Shown: positions 9,058 through 17,398 of the stretch, piece after piece | Layout: the number at the start of each line of letters is the position of its first letter | Numbering within the stretch: position 1 is the first letter of the stretch | From: Flavobacterium coralii | Lineage (GTDB): Bacteria; Bacteroidota; Bacteroidia; Flavobacteriales; Flavobacteriaceae | DNA: 64,000 nt | Direction: 5' to 3' | Assembly (NCBI RefSeq): GCF_019891545.1 | Contig: NZ_JAHDIU010000003.1 | Span: forward strand, 186,001 to 250,000 | Notes under the pieces: model-generated | The model's database searches: none | What the model was told of the DNA's origin: nothing | What the model saw: only the letters and a program-made list of their open reading frames with translations | Made by a program: the position numbers and the translations under genes

Positions 9058-10326
9058 ATGAAAGAAGACTTTCTGCACCATGTGTGGCAGTTTAAAAAGT
9101 TTAAGGTCCAGGACTTAAAGACGGTGCAGGGCGAACCCTTGCAGATAATCAGTGCGGGGCAGTACCTGCAACAATCAGGCCCTGACTTTTTTAATGCACA
9201 ACTACGCATCGGTAATCAAACCTGGGCGGGGAATGTGGAGATACACATAAAGTCATCCGACTGGTACCTGCACAGCCATGAGCGGGATGCTGCCTATGAT
9301 AATGTGATACTGCACGTGGTGTGGGAGCATGATACAGAAGTGATGCGTGCCGATAATACCGAAATACCTGTCTTGGAATTAAAGCATTATACAGATGAAA
9401 ATTTGCTGAACAGCTATAACGCGCTTGCTTCTCAAAAAACATGGATTTACTGCGAAAAAGAACTGGAGCATCTCAATGCATTTGTAAAAGAAAACTGGAA
9501 GGAAAGGCTCTTTTTTGAAAGGCTGGAACGAAAGGCACAACCCATTTTACAGCTTGCCAAAGAAACAGGAGGCGACTGGGAAGCGGCTTTATTTTGTTTT
9601 CTTGCTAAAAACTTCGGGCTTAATACCAACGGCATGGCATTTTTAGATATTGCCAAGTCGGTGCCGTTTGCCATAGTACGCAAAGAAAGTTTTGAGATAG
9701 AAAATATTGAAGCATTGTTATTGGGAAGGGCAGGGCTGCTTGACTGTGACTATGAAGAAACTTACCCTAAAGAGCTTAAACAGCGTTATGCCTACATAAA
9801 AACAAAGCACAGGCTTGAACCTTCGCATGCATTACCTTTAGAGTTTTTCAGGCACAGGCCGGATAATTTCCCTACTATCAGGCTGGCACAACTGGCGCAA
9901 TTATACCACACACACCAAAACCTTTTTTCTAAAGTAATAGCTAACGATAGCCTGGAAGAAATCAGGAGCCTTTTTTCGGTTAAAGTATCAGCATACTGGG
10001 AAACACACTACCGTTTTGATAAAGAAAGCCCTAAAAAGAGGAAAGCGCTGACGCAGTCATTTATAGATTTACTTATAATAAATACTGTTGTACCTTTTCG
10101 GTTTGCTTATGCAAAAGCAACGGGTAACGAAAATAGCGAAAGTCTTATACAGCTTTTACAACAGCTCCCTCCCGAAAAGAACAGCATTATAGATAAGTTC
10201 AGTTTGTTTAAACTCCCGTCGGTATCAGCTTATGACACGCAGTCACTGTTACAGCTTAAAAATGAATACTGCGCAAACAAACGCTGCATGCAATGCGCCT
10301 TTGGTTTGGAATTGCTGAAAAAATAA
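9058..10326 (+). CDS. DUF2851 family protein
   Basis: About 422 residues from the second of two adjacent ATGs (9055 and 9058). The open frame reaches back to 8983 inside the exonuclease gene, but the family begins with MKEDFLH, so the later start is preferred. Recognisable features are the N-terminal EDFLHHVWQFKKF, GPDFFNAQLRIG and WAGNVEIHIKSSDWYLH blocks, and a C-terminal Cys cluster (YCANKRCMQCAFG), possibly a metal site. The function is unknown to me. The family is common in Bacteroidota. Confidence 0.85.
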   Translation: MKEDFLHHVWQFKKFKVQDLKTVQGEPLQIISAGQYLQQSGPDFFNAQLRIGNQTWAGNVEIHIKSSDWYLHSHERDAAYDNVILHVVWEHDTEVMRADNTEIPVLELKHYTDENLLNSYNALASQKTWIYCEKELEHLNAFVKENWKERLFFERLERKAQPILQLAKETGGDWEAALFCFLAKNFGLNTNGMAFLDIAKSVPFAIVRKESFEIENIEALLLGRAGLLDCDYEETYPKELKQRYAYIKTKHRLEPSHALPLEFFRHRPDNFPTIRLAQLAQLYHTHQNLFSKVIANDSLEEIRSLFSVKVSAYWETHYRFDKESPKKRKALTQSFIDLLIINTVVPFRFAYAKATGNENSESLIQLLQQLPPEKNSIIDKFSLFKLPSVSAYDTQSLLQLKNEYCANKRCMQCAFGLELLKK

Positions 10327-10346
10327 CCACATATAAAAAGATTACT

Positions 10347-10354
10347 TACATTTG
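10347..10354 (+). promoter_or_regulatory. -7 promoter element for the PspC gene
   Basis: TACATTTG. It includes the TTG that would be an upstream start at 10352, so that start cannot be used by a transcript beginning here. Translation from the ATG at 10382 is supported. Confidence 0.6.
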
Positions 10355-10381
10355 AAAAATATAACAGCTAAAGCATACTCA

Positions 10382-10609
10382 ATGTCTTTTGTAACTAACA
10401 TACGTCATTTTTTCGAGAAGCATGGGTTTCATGTGTCATCGCGACTTGCTGACAGGCTGGGTATGCGCGCTACCAACGTTAGGCTCTTTTTCATTTATAT
10501 ATCGTTTGTAACAGTTGGGCTTTGGTTTGGCGTATATCTTACCCTTGCTTTCTGGCTAAAGCTGAAAGACATGATATACACAAAGCGCAGTTCTGTTTTC
10601 GATCTTTAG
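10382..10609 (+). CDS. PspC-domain small membrane protein
   Basis: 75 residues from the ATG at 10382. The order is a short N-terminal amphipathic part (FVTNIRHFFEKHGFHVSSRLADRLGM), then RATNVRLFFIYISFVT running into one hydrophobic helix, and a basic tail. This is the PspC layout, in which the motif RxxxVRLxF precedes the membrane segment. It is usually an inner-membrane stress or envelope-associated protein. The next gene begins 4 bases after the stop, so the two form an operon. Confidence 0.75.
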   Translation: MSFVTNIRHFFEKHGFHVSSRLADRLGMRATNVRLFFIYISFVTVGLWFGVYLTLAFWLKLKDMIYTKRSSVFDL

Positions 10610-10613
10610 CCTC

Positions 10614-11516
10614 ATGAAGCCCCTGCGTTTTTTCTTCCGGTTTACAAATCAGCAGCAAAAAGGTGTGCTGGCACTGTTTATTCTTGTAATACTATTGCAG
10701 GCAGGTTATTTTATCATAAATAATTTTACCAACAAAACTACTGTTACCAGTAAGGAAGAGCAGGAATGGCTTGCATTACAGCCGGAGATAGACGCCCTTA
10801 AAGCGGCACAGGCAAAAAAGCAGTTTACCATATATCCTTTTAACCCTAATTTTATTTCTGATTATAAAGGCTACACACTTGGCATGTCAGTACAGGAGAT
10901 TGACAGGTTGCACAAGTTCCGCGAAGGGAATAAATACGTAAACAGCGCGGCAGAATTTCAGCAGGTAACGCAGGTATCAGACAGTCTGCTTGCAGCAATA
11001 TCGCCCTATTTTAAATTTCCGGACTGGGTTATAAAAAAGCAGGCGCAGCAGCAAGGCAACCAAAGCTTTGCAAACTCATATTCTAATAAGCCTTTTGCTA
11101 AAGAAGAAAAGAAAGTAGTGCAGCTTGATATAAACGAAGCTGTGGAAGAAGATTTGGTAAAAGTTTATGGCATCGGCCCTGCTTATGCAAAAACAATACT
11201 CCGCAAAAGGGCTAAGCTTGGTGCATTTGTAAGCATGGAGCAAATGAACGAATTTGAACAATTTTCTCCTGAAGCGGTTACAGGGCTAAAAAAAGCTTTT
11301 TACGTGGGCACTAACCCAACAGTTACAAAATTAAATGTCAACACGGCATCGTTAAGCCAGCTTACGTACTTTTCTTACTTTAACAGGGATATAGCCAAAG
11401 CCATAATAACCCGCCGCAGCATGCAGGGCAGGTTAAACAATGTTGAGGATTTAATAAAAATTAATCAATTTCCTGTTGATAAAGTAAAAATAATTGCCTT
11501 ATATTTGGAATTCTAA
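10614..11516 (+). CDS. membrane-anchored helix-hairpin-helix (ComEA-like) protein
   Basis: 300 residues. There is one transmembrane helix near residues 17-37 (GVLALFILVILLQAGYFII). The soluble part then carries three HhH-like repeats: a degenerate one around residues 80-130, a good one at LDINEAVEEDLVKVYGIGP, and a third at LNVNTASLSQLTYFSYFNRD. HhH pairs bind DNA backbone non-specifically, as in ComEA of natural transformation. Whether this protein takes part in DNA uptake is inference. The neighbours give no competence context. Confidence 0.8.
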   Translation: MKPLRFFFRFTNQQQKGVLALFILVILLQAGYFIINNFTNKTTVTSKEEQEWLALQPEIDALKAAQAKKQFTIYPFNPNFISDYKGYTLGMSVQEIDRLHKFREGNKYVNSAAEFQQVTQVSDSLLAAISPYFKFPDWVIKKQAQQQGNQSFANSYSNKPFAKEEKKVVQLDINEAVEEDLVKVYGIGPAYAKTILRKRAKLGAFVSMEQMNEFEQFSPEAVTGLKKAFYVGTNPTVTKLNVNTASLSQLTYFSYFNRDIAKAIITRRSMQGRLNNVEDLIKINQFPVDKVKIIALYLEF

Positions 11517-11531
11517 AAAAACAATCAAAAA

Positions 11532-12674
11532 ATGAATTTCGAATACAGCGAAACCCAATCCATGATTGCACAGTCAATCAGGGATTTTGCAGAACTGAAC
11601 ATTCGCCCTTATGTGCGCGAGTGGGACGAGAGCCAGCATTTTCCGGTAGATCTTTTCAAAAAACTCGGTGAAATGGGTTATATGGGTGTGCTTGTGCCTG
11701 AAGAATATGGCGGGGCAGGCCTCGGCTATCACGAATATATAACCGTTATTGAGGAAATTTCGAAGGTTGACCCTTCTATAGGTTTGTCGGTTGCGGCTCA
11801 CAACTCTCTCTGCACCAACCATATACTTACCTTTGGTGACGAGGAGCAAAAGAAAAAATGGATACCTAAACTTGCCACTGCCGAGCATATTGGCGCATGG
11901 GGCCTAACAGAGCACAATACGGGTTCTGATGCCGGTGGTATGAATACTACAGCCGTAAAGGATGGCGACCACTGGATTGTTAATGGCGCCAAGAACTTTA
12001 TTACACATGCCAAATCGGGCGATGTTACCGTGGTAATTGTACGTACAGGCGAAAAAGGCGATTCTCGCGGAATGACAGCTTTTGTGTTTGAAAAAGGCAT
12101 GGAGGGCTTTACAAGCGGTAAAAAAGAAGATAAACTGGGTATGCGCGCCAGCGAAACTGCCGAGCTTATTTTTGATAACTGCCGTATCCCGGACTCAAAC
12201 AGGCTTGGGGAGGTAGGCGATGGCTTTATACAGGCCATGAAGATACTTGACGGCGGCAGGATCTCTATTGGTGCACTGTCTCTTGGTATTGCCAAAGGCG
12301 CTTATGAAGCCTCTTTAAAATACAGTAAAGAGCGTTACCAGTTTGGCCAGCCGATAAGCAACTTTCAGGGCATAGCATTTAAACTTGCCGATATGGCTAC
12401 AGAGATAGAAGCTTCTGAACTTTTACTTCATAAGGCAGCTTCACTTAAAAACAATAACAAAAAAGTAACCGTAGCCGGTGCGATGGGCAAGATGTATTCT
12501 TCAGAGGTATGTGTAAAAGTATCTACAGAAGCAATACAGATACACGGGGGCTATGGCTACACCAAAGATTATCCTGTAGAGAAATTCTTCAGGGATTCTA
12601 AACTTTGTACTATAGGCGAGGGTACTACCGAAATACAGAAACTGGTAATTTCGAGAAACCTGCTTAAAGAATAA
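11532..12674 (+). CDS. acyl-CoA dehydrogenase
   Basis: 380 residues, the usual length. The FAD-binding and substrate signatures are clear: GAWGLTEHNTGSDAGGM, the ACAD C-terminal signature QIHGGYGYTKDYPVEKFFRD, and the catalytic base Glu363 in IGEGTTEIQ, at the position found in short/medium-chain enzymes. It oxidises an acyl-CoA to the trans-2-enoyl-CoA and passes electrons to electron transfer flavoprotein. EtfA and EtfB are encoded at 36316-38118 in this window, although far away. It starts 15 bases after the HhH gene and ends at a strong terminator. Chain-length preference cannot be read. Confidence 0.93.
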   Translation: MNFEYSETQSMIAQSIRDFAELNIRPYVREWDESQHFPVDLFKKLGEMGYMGVLVPEEYGGAGLGYHEYITVIEEISKVDPSIGLSVAAHNSLCTNHILTFGDEEQKKKWIPKLATAEHIGAWGLTEHNTGSDAGGMNTTAVKDGDHWIVNGAKNFITHAKSGDVTVVIVRTGEKGDSRGMTAFVFEKGMEGFTSGKKEDKLGMRASETAELIFDNCRIPDSNRLGEVGDGFIQAMKILDGGRISIGALSLGIAKGAYEASLKYSKERYQFGQPISNFQGIAFKLADMATEIEASELLLHKAASLKNNNKKVTVAGAMGKMYSSEVCVKVSTEAIQIHGGYGYTKDYPVEKFFRDSKLCTIGEGTTEIQKLVISRNLLKE

Positions 12675-12692
12675 TAGTTATTATATAACTAC

Positions 12693-12731
12693 AAAAAAAG
12701 AGCGGCTTGTTTAACAAGTCGCTCTTTTTTG
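12693..12731 (+). terminator. intrinsic terminator after acyl-CoA dehydrogenase
   Basis: Long stem AGAGCGGCTTGT / ACAAGTCGCTCT with one G-U pair and loop TTA, flanked by A7 on the left and T6 on the right. Confidence 0.9.
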
Positions 12732-12839
12732 TTAAACTGCAAGGGTTAGCTACAACGATGTAGTGTTAAAAATGTTATAAATTTGTTAAGAAAACGATTT
12801 CGTATTTATACATTCTGCTGATAATCAAACTATTTAATT

Positions 12840-14204
12840 ATGAAATGTATATTTACGATTTTAGCGTCAGCCCTCATTCTCTGGGGCTGCAGTAAAGACT
12901 CGCAGGAGCTTTACGATGAAGGGCAGGCAACAACTGTTGCCGAAACACAAAATAACAATGATGCCGCCCGTTCGGCAGGCTCAAAGGTTATGATGCAGGC
13001 TTTTTACTGGGACTGTCCCGGTGGAGGTACCTGGTGGAACACCGTTTCATCTAAAGTGCCTTCGTGGGCATCTGCGGGTATAGATGCCATTTGGCTGCCG
13101 CCTGCCACAAAAGCATCCAGCGGGGGTTTTAGCATGGGGTATGACCCTTTTGATTATTTCGATTTTGGTAACTTTAACCAGATGGGGAATACCGAAACCC
13201 GTTTTGGCTCTAAAACAGAACTCCAGAACCTTATTACCACGGCACATAACAGCGACTTGTATGTGCTGGCAGATATAGTGGTTAATCATTGCAGCGGAGG
13301 GGCCTCTCAGGCTAATCCGTTTACCGGCGGCAATACATATACGAGCTTTACTCCGGCTTCCGGTATGTTTGCCCGTTCGTATTATGATTTCCATCCTAAT
13401 GATGTGCATAGTAACGATTCAGGCTCATTTGGTGGCTATCCTGATCTTTGTCATGATAAGAGCTATGTGCAGGGCTGGCTGTACAATAACAGTAACTCTA
13501 TTGCCAAATACTACAAAAACGTTATGGGGTTTGATGGCTGGCGTTTTGACTATGTTAAAGGTTTTGAGCCTTGGGTGGTAAAGAACTTTAAAAATGCCGT
13601 TGGTGGCTTTACAGTAGGGGAGTACTGGGATGGTAACGCTGCCACACTCGACTGGTGGACAGGGCAGGCAGAAGCCAGCGCTTTCGACTTTGCCTGCTAT
13701 TACCGCATGCGCGATGCTTTTATGGGTAACGACCTTACGCAGCTAAATGGCGATATGTTGCTAAAGCGAAATGCATACCGCGCTGTAACCTTTGTGGCTA
13801 ACCACGATACTGATGAGATAATTAACAACAAACTATTAGCGTATGCTTACATTCTTACCCACGAAGGTTACCCGTGTATTTTTTACCGGGATTATGAAGA
13901 GTGGCTGGACAAGAACAAGCTGAATAACCTGATATGGATACACAATAACAGGGCTTCGGGCTCTACTACTTATCTTCATGCCGATAATGACGAATATGTA
14001 GCAAGGCGTAACGGGGGCCAGGGCATTATTATTTACATCAATAACAGCAACTCGTGGCAGGAGCGCTGGGTAGATACCAACTGGTCTAACACTAAAATTA
14101 AAGATTATACGGGCCACTCCGGCTGGGAACCAACCACTCAAAGCGATACCTGGGTAAAAATACAGGCACCGCCGCATGGCTACACCGTCTGGTCTGTAAA
14201 ATAA
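12840..14204 (+). CDS. lipoprotein alpha-amylase, GH13 of the archaeal (Pyrococcus-like, GH13_7) type
   Basis: 454 residues with a lipobox (LWGC, Cys17) and an approximately 30-residue linker before the catalytic barrel. All four GH13 regions are present: DIVVNH (Asp145-His150), GWRFDYVKG with nucleophile Asp237, GEYWD with acid/base Glu261, and FVANHDT with Asp323. The stretches MQAFYWDCPGGGTWW, SMGYDPFDYFDFG and IFYRDYEEWL match, from memory, the Pyrococcus woesei enzyme almost word for word. The metal-site residues His185, His190 and Cys204 match that enzyme's zinc ligands in spacing. A C-terminal beta domain follows. It hydrolyses alpha-1,4-glucans, probably at the cell surface. It is not inside a sus operon here. 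Confidence 0.93.
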   Translation: MKCIFTILASALILWGCSKDSQELYDEGQATTVAETQNNNDAARSAGSKVMMQAFYWDCPGGGTWWNTVSSKVPSWASAGIDAIWLPPATKASSGGFSMGYDPFDYFDFGNFNQMGNTETRFGSKTELQNLITTAHNSDLYVLADIVVNHCSGGASQANPFTGGNTYTSFTPASGMFARSYYDFHPNDVHSNDSGSFGGYPDLCHDKSYVQGWLYNNSNSIAKYYKNVMGFDGWRFDYVKGFEPWVVKNFKNAVGGFTVGEYWDGNAATLDWWTGQAEASAFDFACYYRMRDAFMGNDLTQLNGDMLLKRNAYRAVTFVANHDTDEIINNKLLAYAYILTHEGYPCIFYRDYEEWLDKNKLNNLIWIHNNRASGSTTYLHADNDEYVARRNGGQGIIIYINNSNSWQERWVDTNWSNTKIKDYTGHSGWEPTTQSDTWVKIQAPPHGYTVWSVK

Positions 14205-14215
14205 TCAGATAAGTG

Positions 14216-14245
14216 TTTGCAGGATAAATATATTTTATATCTTTG
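14216..14245 (+). promoter_or_regulatory. rpsU promoter (-33 and -7)
   Basis: TTTG at 14216-14219 and TATCTTTG at 14238-14245, 18 bases apart, matching the Bacteroidota sigma-A promoter well. The expected start point near 14252 leaves a leader of about 22 bases that carries the Shine-Dalgarno element. Confidence 0.75.
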
Positions 14246-14254
14246 CAGCCTTAA

Positions 14255-14266
14255 AGAAAGGAGGTG
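14255..14266 (+). promoter_or_regulatory. exceptionally strong Shine-Dalgarno of rpsU
   Basis: AGAAAGGAGGTG is complementary over 12 bases to the usual 16S rRNA 3' end (CACCUCCUUUCU). The core GGAGG ends 9 bases before the ATG at 14274. Other genes in this window lack such elements. From published work on Flavobacterium ribosomes (from memory), bS21 helps hide the anti-Shine-Dalgarno, so this site probably lets ribosomes lacking bS21 make more of it. Confidence 0.85.
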
Positions 14267-14273
14267 TTACAGC

Positions 14274-14468
14274 ATGTTGATTATACCAATTAAAGACGGA
14301 GAAAACATTGACAGGGCGCTTAAGCGTTACAAAAGAAAGTTTGACAAGACCGGAGTGGTGCGTCAGCTAAGAAGCCGTCAGCAGTTTACTAAGCCATCTG
14401 TTGAAAGAAGGGCCGAAATACAAAAAGCAGCTTATATCCAGGGATTAAGGGACGCTGAAGAAAACTAG
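14274..14468 (+). CDS. rpsU: 30S ribosomal protein bS21
   Basis: 64 residues starting MLIIPIKDGENIDRALKRYK, a standard bS21. The open frame extends upstream to 14217, but the promoter and the Shine-Dalgarno at 14255-14266 fix the start at 14274. The basic C-terminal half (RRAEIQKAAYIQG) contacts 16S rRNA near the anti-Shine-Dalgarno. It is followed by a strong terminator, so it is expressed as a single gene with likely autogenous translational control through its own Shine-Dalgarno. Confidence 0.95.
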   Translation: MLIIPIKDGENIDRALKRYKRKFDKTGVVRQLRSRQQFTKPSVERRAEIQKAAYIQGLRDAEEN

Positions 14469-14493
14469 TCCGTAATTTCAGGATTACTATACT

Positions 14494-14539
14494 AACCGTT
14501 AGCAGTAAAATACTAATTTTGCTGTTAACGGTTTTTTTT
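14494..14539 (+). terminator. intrinsic terminator of rpsU, overlapping the xerC promoter
   Basis: 17-bp stem with two G-U pairs: 14494-14510 (starting AACCGTTAGCAG) pairs with 14517-14533 (ending GTTAACGGTT). The loop is TACTAA, and a T-run leads straight into the xerC ATG. Confidence 0.88.
14514..14521 (+). promoter_or_regulatory. possible -7 promoter element of xerC inside the rpsU terminator
   Basis: TAATTTTG fits TAnnTTTG and lies in the loop and 3' arm of the terminator hairpin. A transcript starting near 14528 would lack the 5' arm and so would not form the terminator. No good -33 is seen. Confidence 0.45.
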
Positions 14540-15436
14540 ATGGCAGATTCTAAACAGGCTTTTGCGGATTACTTACTCAAGGAGAAAAATTACTCCCTGC
14601 TAACCCTGCGTGCCTACACCGATGATGTTGCTGCTTTTGAATCATTTCTTACACAGGATGATGAAGCTGCCGCTCTGGAAGAAGTTAATTACAGCCAGAT
14701 TCGCTCCTGGATTGTACACCTTGTAGAAAGCGGTATCTCTAACACCTCTGTTAACCGTAAGGTTGCTTCATTAAAAGCTTTCTATAAATTTTTGCTTCGC
14801 TCCCGGCAAATTGAGGCTAACCCGCTTCAGAAACACAAGTCGTTAAAAACAGAAAAAAAGGTGCAGGTGCCATTTTCTGAAAAAGAACTTAACGATGTAG
14901 TAGAGAAAATAGATTACCCTGATGATTTTGAAGGCTTGCGCAACCGCCTAGTCGTGGAATTATTCTATACCACCGGCATTCGCCGTGCAGAGCTGATTAA
15001 CTTAAAGTTAACAGGCTTTGATGCGGCAGCCAAAACGCTTAAAGTATTAGGCAAGCGCAATAAAGAGCGCGTGCTTCCGCTGTTAGGTTGCACTGTAGAT
15101 ATTATAAATCAATATCTTACAAAAAGAAAAGAGCTTTCGGTTATAGCAAACCCCGAGTTGTTAATTTTGAATAACAGGGGAAATAAATTAACAGAATCTT
15201 TTGTTTATAGGTTAATTAATTGTTACTTTAGTGTTGTCTCTGGTAAGGTTAAAAAGAGTCCGCATGTGCTCAGGCACACATTTGCAACGCACCTTCTTAA
15301 CAACGGGGCCGATTTAAATTCTGTAAAAGAGCTATTAGGCCATTCCAGCCTTGCGTCTACCCAGGTGTACACCCACAGTAGTTTGTCAGAACTTAAAAAG
15401 GTGTATGGGGCGGCGCACCCCCGCAGCAGGGAGTAG
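14540..15436 (+). CDS. xerC: tyrosine recombinase XerC
   Basis: 298 residues from the ATG at 14540. The open frame starts at 14519, but that lies inside the terminator. The N-terminal SAM-like DNA-binding domain (residues 1-95) is followed by the catalytic domain with the full set Arg148 (TGIRRAEL), Lys172, His242 and Arg245 (HVLRHTFATHL), His268 (LLGHSSLASTQVYTH) and nucleophile Tyr277. The C-terminal AAHPR resembles XerC rather than XerD. It resolves chromosome dimers at dif together with XerD. It is placed between rpsU and hpf, with hpf starting 30 bases downstream. Confidence 0.88.
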   Translation: MADSKQAFADYLLKEKNYSLLTLRAYTDDVAAFESFLTQDDEAAALEEVNYSQIRSWIVHLVESGISNTSVNRKVASLKAFYKFLLRSRQIEANPLQKHKSLKTEKKVQVPFSEKELNDVVEKIDYPDDFEGLRNRLVVELFYTTGIRRAELINLKLTGFDAAAKTLKVLGKRNKERVLPLLGCTVDIINQYLTKRKELSVIANPELLILNNRGNKLTESFVYRLINCYFSVVSGKVKKSPHVLRHTFATHLLNNGADLNSVKELLGHSSLASTQVYTHSSLSELKKVYGAAHPRSRE

Positions 15437-15466
15437 CAATGTTTAACCATAAAATACATTTAGATT

Positions 15467-15769
15467 ATGAAAGTAAATGTTCATGCGGTAAATTTTACTG
15501 TAGACAGAAAGCTGGTAGGTTTTACCCAAACAAGGCTTGATAAGCTTGAAAAGTTTTATGACAGGGTGGTAAACTCTGATGTGTTCTTTAAGGTAGATAA
15601 CACCAGCGGTAAAGAGAATAAAATTGCCGAAATAAAAATTAATGTGCCCGGCGATGAGTTTATGGTAAAAAAACAATGCAAAACCTTTGAGGAGGCTGTA
15701 GAGCTTGCAGCCGAATCCATGGAGCGTTTACTGGTAAAGAGAAAACAAAAGATAAGGGCTTTCTCATAA
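15467..15769 (+). CDS. hpf: ribosome hibernation-promoting factor / RaiA family
   Basis: 100 residues, a short (single-domain) HPF/YfiA: MKVNVHAVNFTVDRKLVGF, then LDKLEKFYDRVVNSDVFFK, the beta-alpha-beta-beta-beta-alpha fold of ribosome-associated inhibitors. It binds the 30S decoding centre in stationary phase. The long C-terminal dimerisation domain is absent. The 30-base gap to xerC suggests co-transcription, and a hairpin at 15826-15847 ends the unit. Confidence 0.88.
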   Translation: MKVNVHAVNFTVDRKLVGFTQTRLDKLEKFYDRVVNSDVFFKVDNTSGKENKIAEIKINVPGDEFMVKKQCKTFEEAVELAAESMERLLVKRKQKIRAFS

Positions 15770-15793
15770 CCACAAAAAATTTTTAAGAAAATG

Positions 15794-15824
15794 TTTTGAT
15801 TAAAAAATAAAATCTATACATTTG
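15794..15824 (+). promoter_or_regulatory. promoter of the tRNA-tuf operon
   Basis: TTTTG at 15794-15798 and TACATTTG at 15817-15824, 18 bases apart. The start point would fall inside the following hairpin. Confidence 0.7.
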
Positions 15825-15825
15825 C

Positions 15826-15854
15826 AGTCCGTTAGAAATAGCGGACTTTTTTTA
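15826..15854 (+). terminator. intrinsic terminator of hpf, overlapping the tRNA promoter
   Basis: Stem AGTCCGTTA / TAGCGGACT (one G-U pair) closed by a GAAA tetraloop and followed by T7. It stops transcripts from hpf. A transcript starting about six bases after the -7 box would lack most of the 5' arm. Confidence 0.8.
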
Positions 15855-15864
15855 TATTCAAGTT

Positions 15865-15938
15865 GCCGGTGTAGCTCAGCTGGCTAGAGCAGCTGATTTG
15901 TAATCAGCAGGTCGTGGGTTCGAGTCCCTCCATCGGCT
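15865..15938 (+). tRNA. tRNA-Thr (anticodon TGT)
   Basis: 74 bases, CCA not encoded. The 7-bp acceptor GCCGGTG / CATCGGC (one G-U) and anticodon stem-loop CTGAT-TTGTAAT-CAG give anticodon TGT. The T-loop is GGTTCGAGTCC. It reads ACA codons. Confidence 0.95.
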
Positions 15939-15974
15939 CAAAGTTATTTGAAAGCAACTGAATGAATTAAGGCC

Positions 15975-16056
<82 letters not shown>

Positions 16057-16065
16057 CAAAACAAT

Positions 16066-16137
16066 GCCGGTGTAGCTCAGGGGTAGAGTGCTTCCTTGGT
16101 AAGGAAGAGGTCACGGGTTCAAATCCCGTCATTGGCT
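16066..16137 (+). tRNA. tRNA-Thr (anticodon GGT)
   Basis: 72 bases. The acceptor GCCGGTG / CATTGGC has two G-U pairs. The stem-loop CTTCC-TTGGTAA-GGAAG gives anticodon GGT. It is the last tRNA before tuf and starts only 9 bases after tRNA-Tyr. Confidence 0.95.
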
Positions 16138-16146
16138 CAAGTTTGG

Positions 16147-16154
16147 TAAATTTG
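16147..16154 (+). promoter_or_regulatory. possible internal -7 promoter element for tuf
   Basis: TAAATTTG fits TAnnTTTG 38 bases before the tuf ATG. No matching -33 is present at the right distance, so it may be incidental. Confidence 0.35.
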
Positions 16155-16191
16155 AACACTAATTATATAACTAAGATTAAATTATTAAATC

Positions 16192-17379
16192 ATGGCAAAG
16201 GAAACTTTTGATCGTTCCAAACCCCACTTGAATATTGGTACTATTGGACACGTTGACCACGGAAAGACTACTTTGACTGCTGCTATTACTAAAGTATTAG
16301 CTGATGCAGGTCTTTCTGAGGCTAAATCATTTGACCAAATTGATAACGCTCCTGAAGAAAAAGAAAGGGGTATTACAATTAATACATCTCACGTAGAGTA
16401 TGCTACTGCTAACCGTCACTACGCTCACGTTGACTGTCCTGGTCACGCTGACTACGTTAAGAACATGGTTACAGGTGCTGCCCAGATGGACGGCGCTATC
16501 CTTGTGGTTGCTGCTACAGACGGACCAATGCCACAAACTCGTGAGCACATACTTCTTGGTCGCCAGGTAGGTGTGCCTAGGATTGTTGTTTTCATGAACA
16601 AAGTGGACATGGTTGACGACCCTGAGCTTCTTGAGCTTGTTGAAATGGAAATCCGTGACCTTCTTTCATTCTATCAGTATGATGGTGATAACGGTCCTGT
16701 TATCCAGGGTTCTGCTCTTGGTGCACTTAACGGTGAGCCAAAATGGGTTGATACTGTAATGCAGCTTATGAACGCTGTTGACGAGTGGATTGAAGAGCCG
16801 GTTCGTGACAGGGAGAAGCCATTCCTTATGCCGGTTGAAGACGTATTCACCATTACTGGTCGTGGTACTGTTGCAACAGGTCGTATCGAAACTGGTATCG
16901 CTAACACAGGTGATCCTGTAGAGATCATCGGTATGGGTGCTGATAAACTTACATCTACAATTACAGGTGTTGAGATGTTCCGTAAAATCCTTGACAGGGG
17001 TGAGGCTGGTGATAACGTAGGTCTTCTTCTTCGTGGTATAGATAAAGCTGATATCCGTCGTGGTATGGTTATCTGTAAGCCGGGTTCTGTTAAGCCACAC
17101 GCTAAGTTTAAAGCTGAGGTTTATATCCTTAAGAAAGAAGAAGGTGGACGTCACACTCCATTCCACAACAACTACCGTCCTCAGTTCTACGTTCGTACAA
17201 CTGACGTAACAGGAACAATTTCTCTTCCTGCAGGTGTTGAGATGGTTATGCCTGGTGATAACCTTACTATAGAGGTTAACCTTCTTAGCCCAATTGCACT
17301 AAGCGTAGGTCTTCGTTTCGCTATCCGCGAAGGTGGCCGTACAGTAGGTGCTGGTCAGGTTACAGAAATCCTAGACTAA
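16192..17379 (+). CDS. tuf: translation elongation factor Tu
   Basis: 395 residues, full length. GTPase motifs GHVDHGKT (19-26), DCPGHADYV and NKVD are present, followed by the beta-barrel domains II and III ending [14 protein letters not shown]. It delivers aminoacyl-tRNA to the ribosome. Codon use is strongly biased (GGT, CGT, CTT), as expected for a highly expressed gene. It lies downstream of three tRNA genes, the same linkage as E. coli tufB. Confidence 0.99.
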   Translation: MAKETFDRSKPHLNIGTIGHVDHGKTTLTAAITKVLADAGLSEAKSFDQIDNAPEEKERGITINTSHVEYATANRHYAHVDCPGHADYVKNMVTGAAQMDGAILVVAATDGPMPQTREHILLGRQVGVPRIVVFMNKVDMVDDPELLELVEMEIRDLLSFYQYDGDNGPVIQGSALGALNGEPKWVDTVMQLMNAVDEWIEEPVRDREKPFLMPVEDVFTITGRGTVATGRIETGIANTGDPVEIIGMGADKLTSTITGVEMFRKILDRGEAGDNVGLLLRGIDKADIRRGMVICKPGSVKPHAKFKAEVYILKKEEGGRHTPFHNNYRPQFYVRTTDVTGTISLPAGVEMVMPGDNLTIEVNLLSPIALSVGLRFAIREGGRTVGAGQVTEILD

Positions 17380-17398
17380 TTATAAGTAATTATATATA

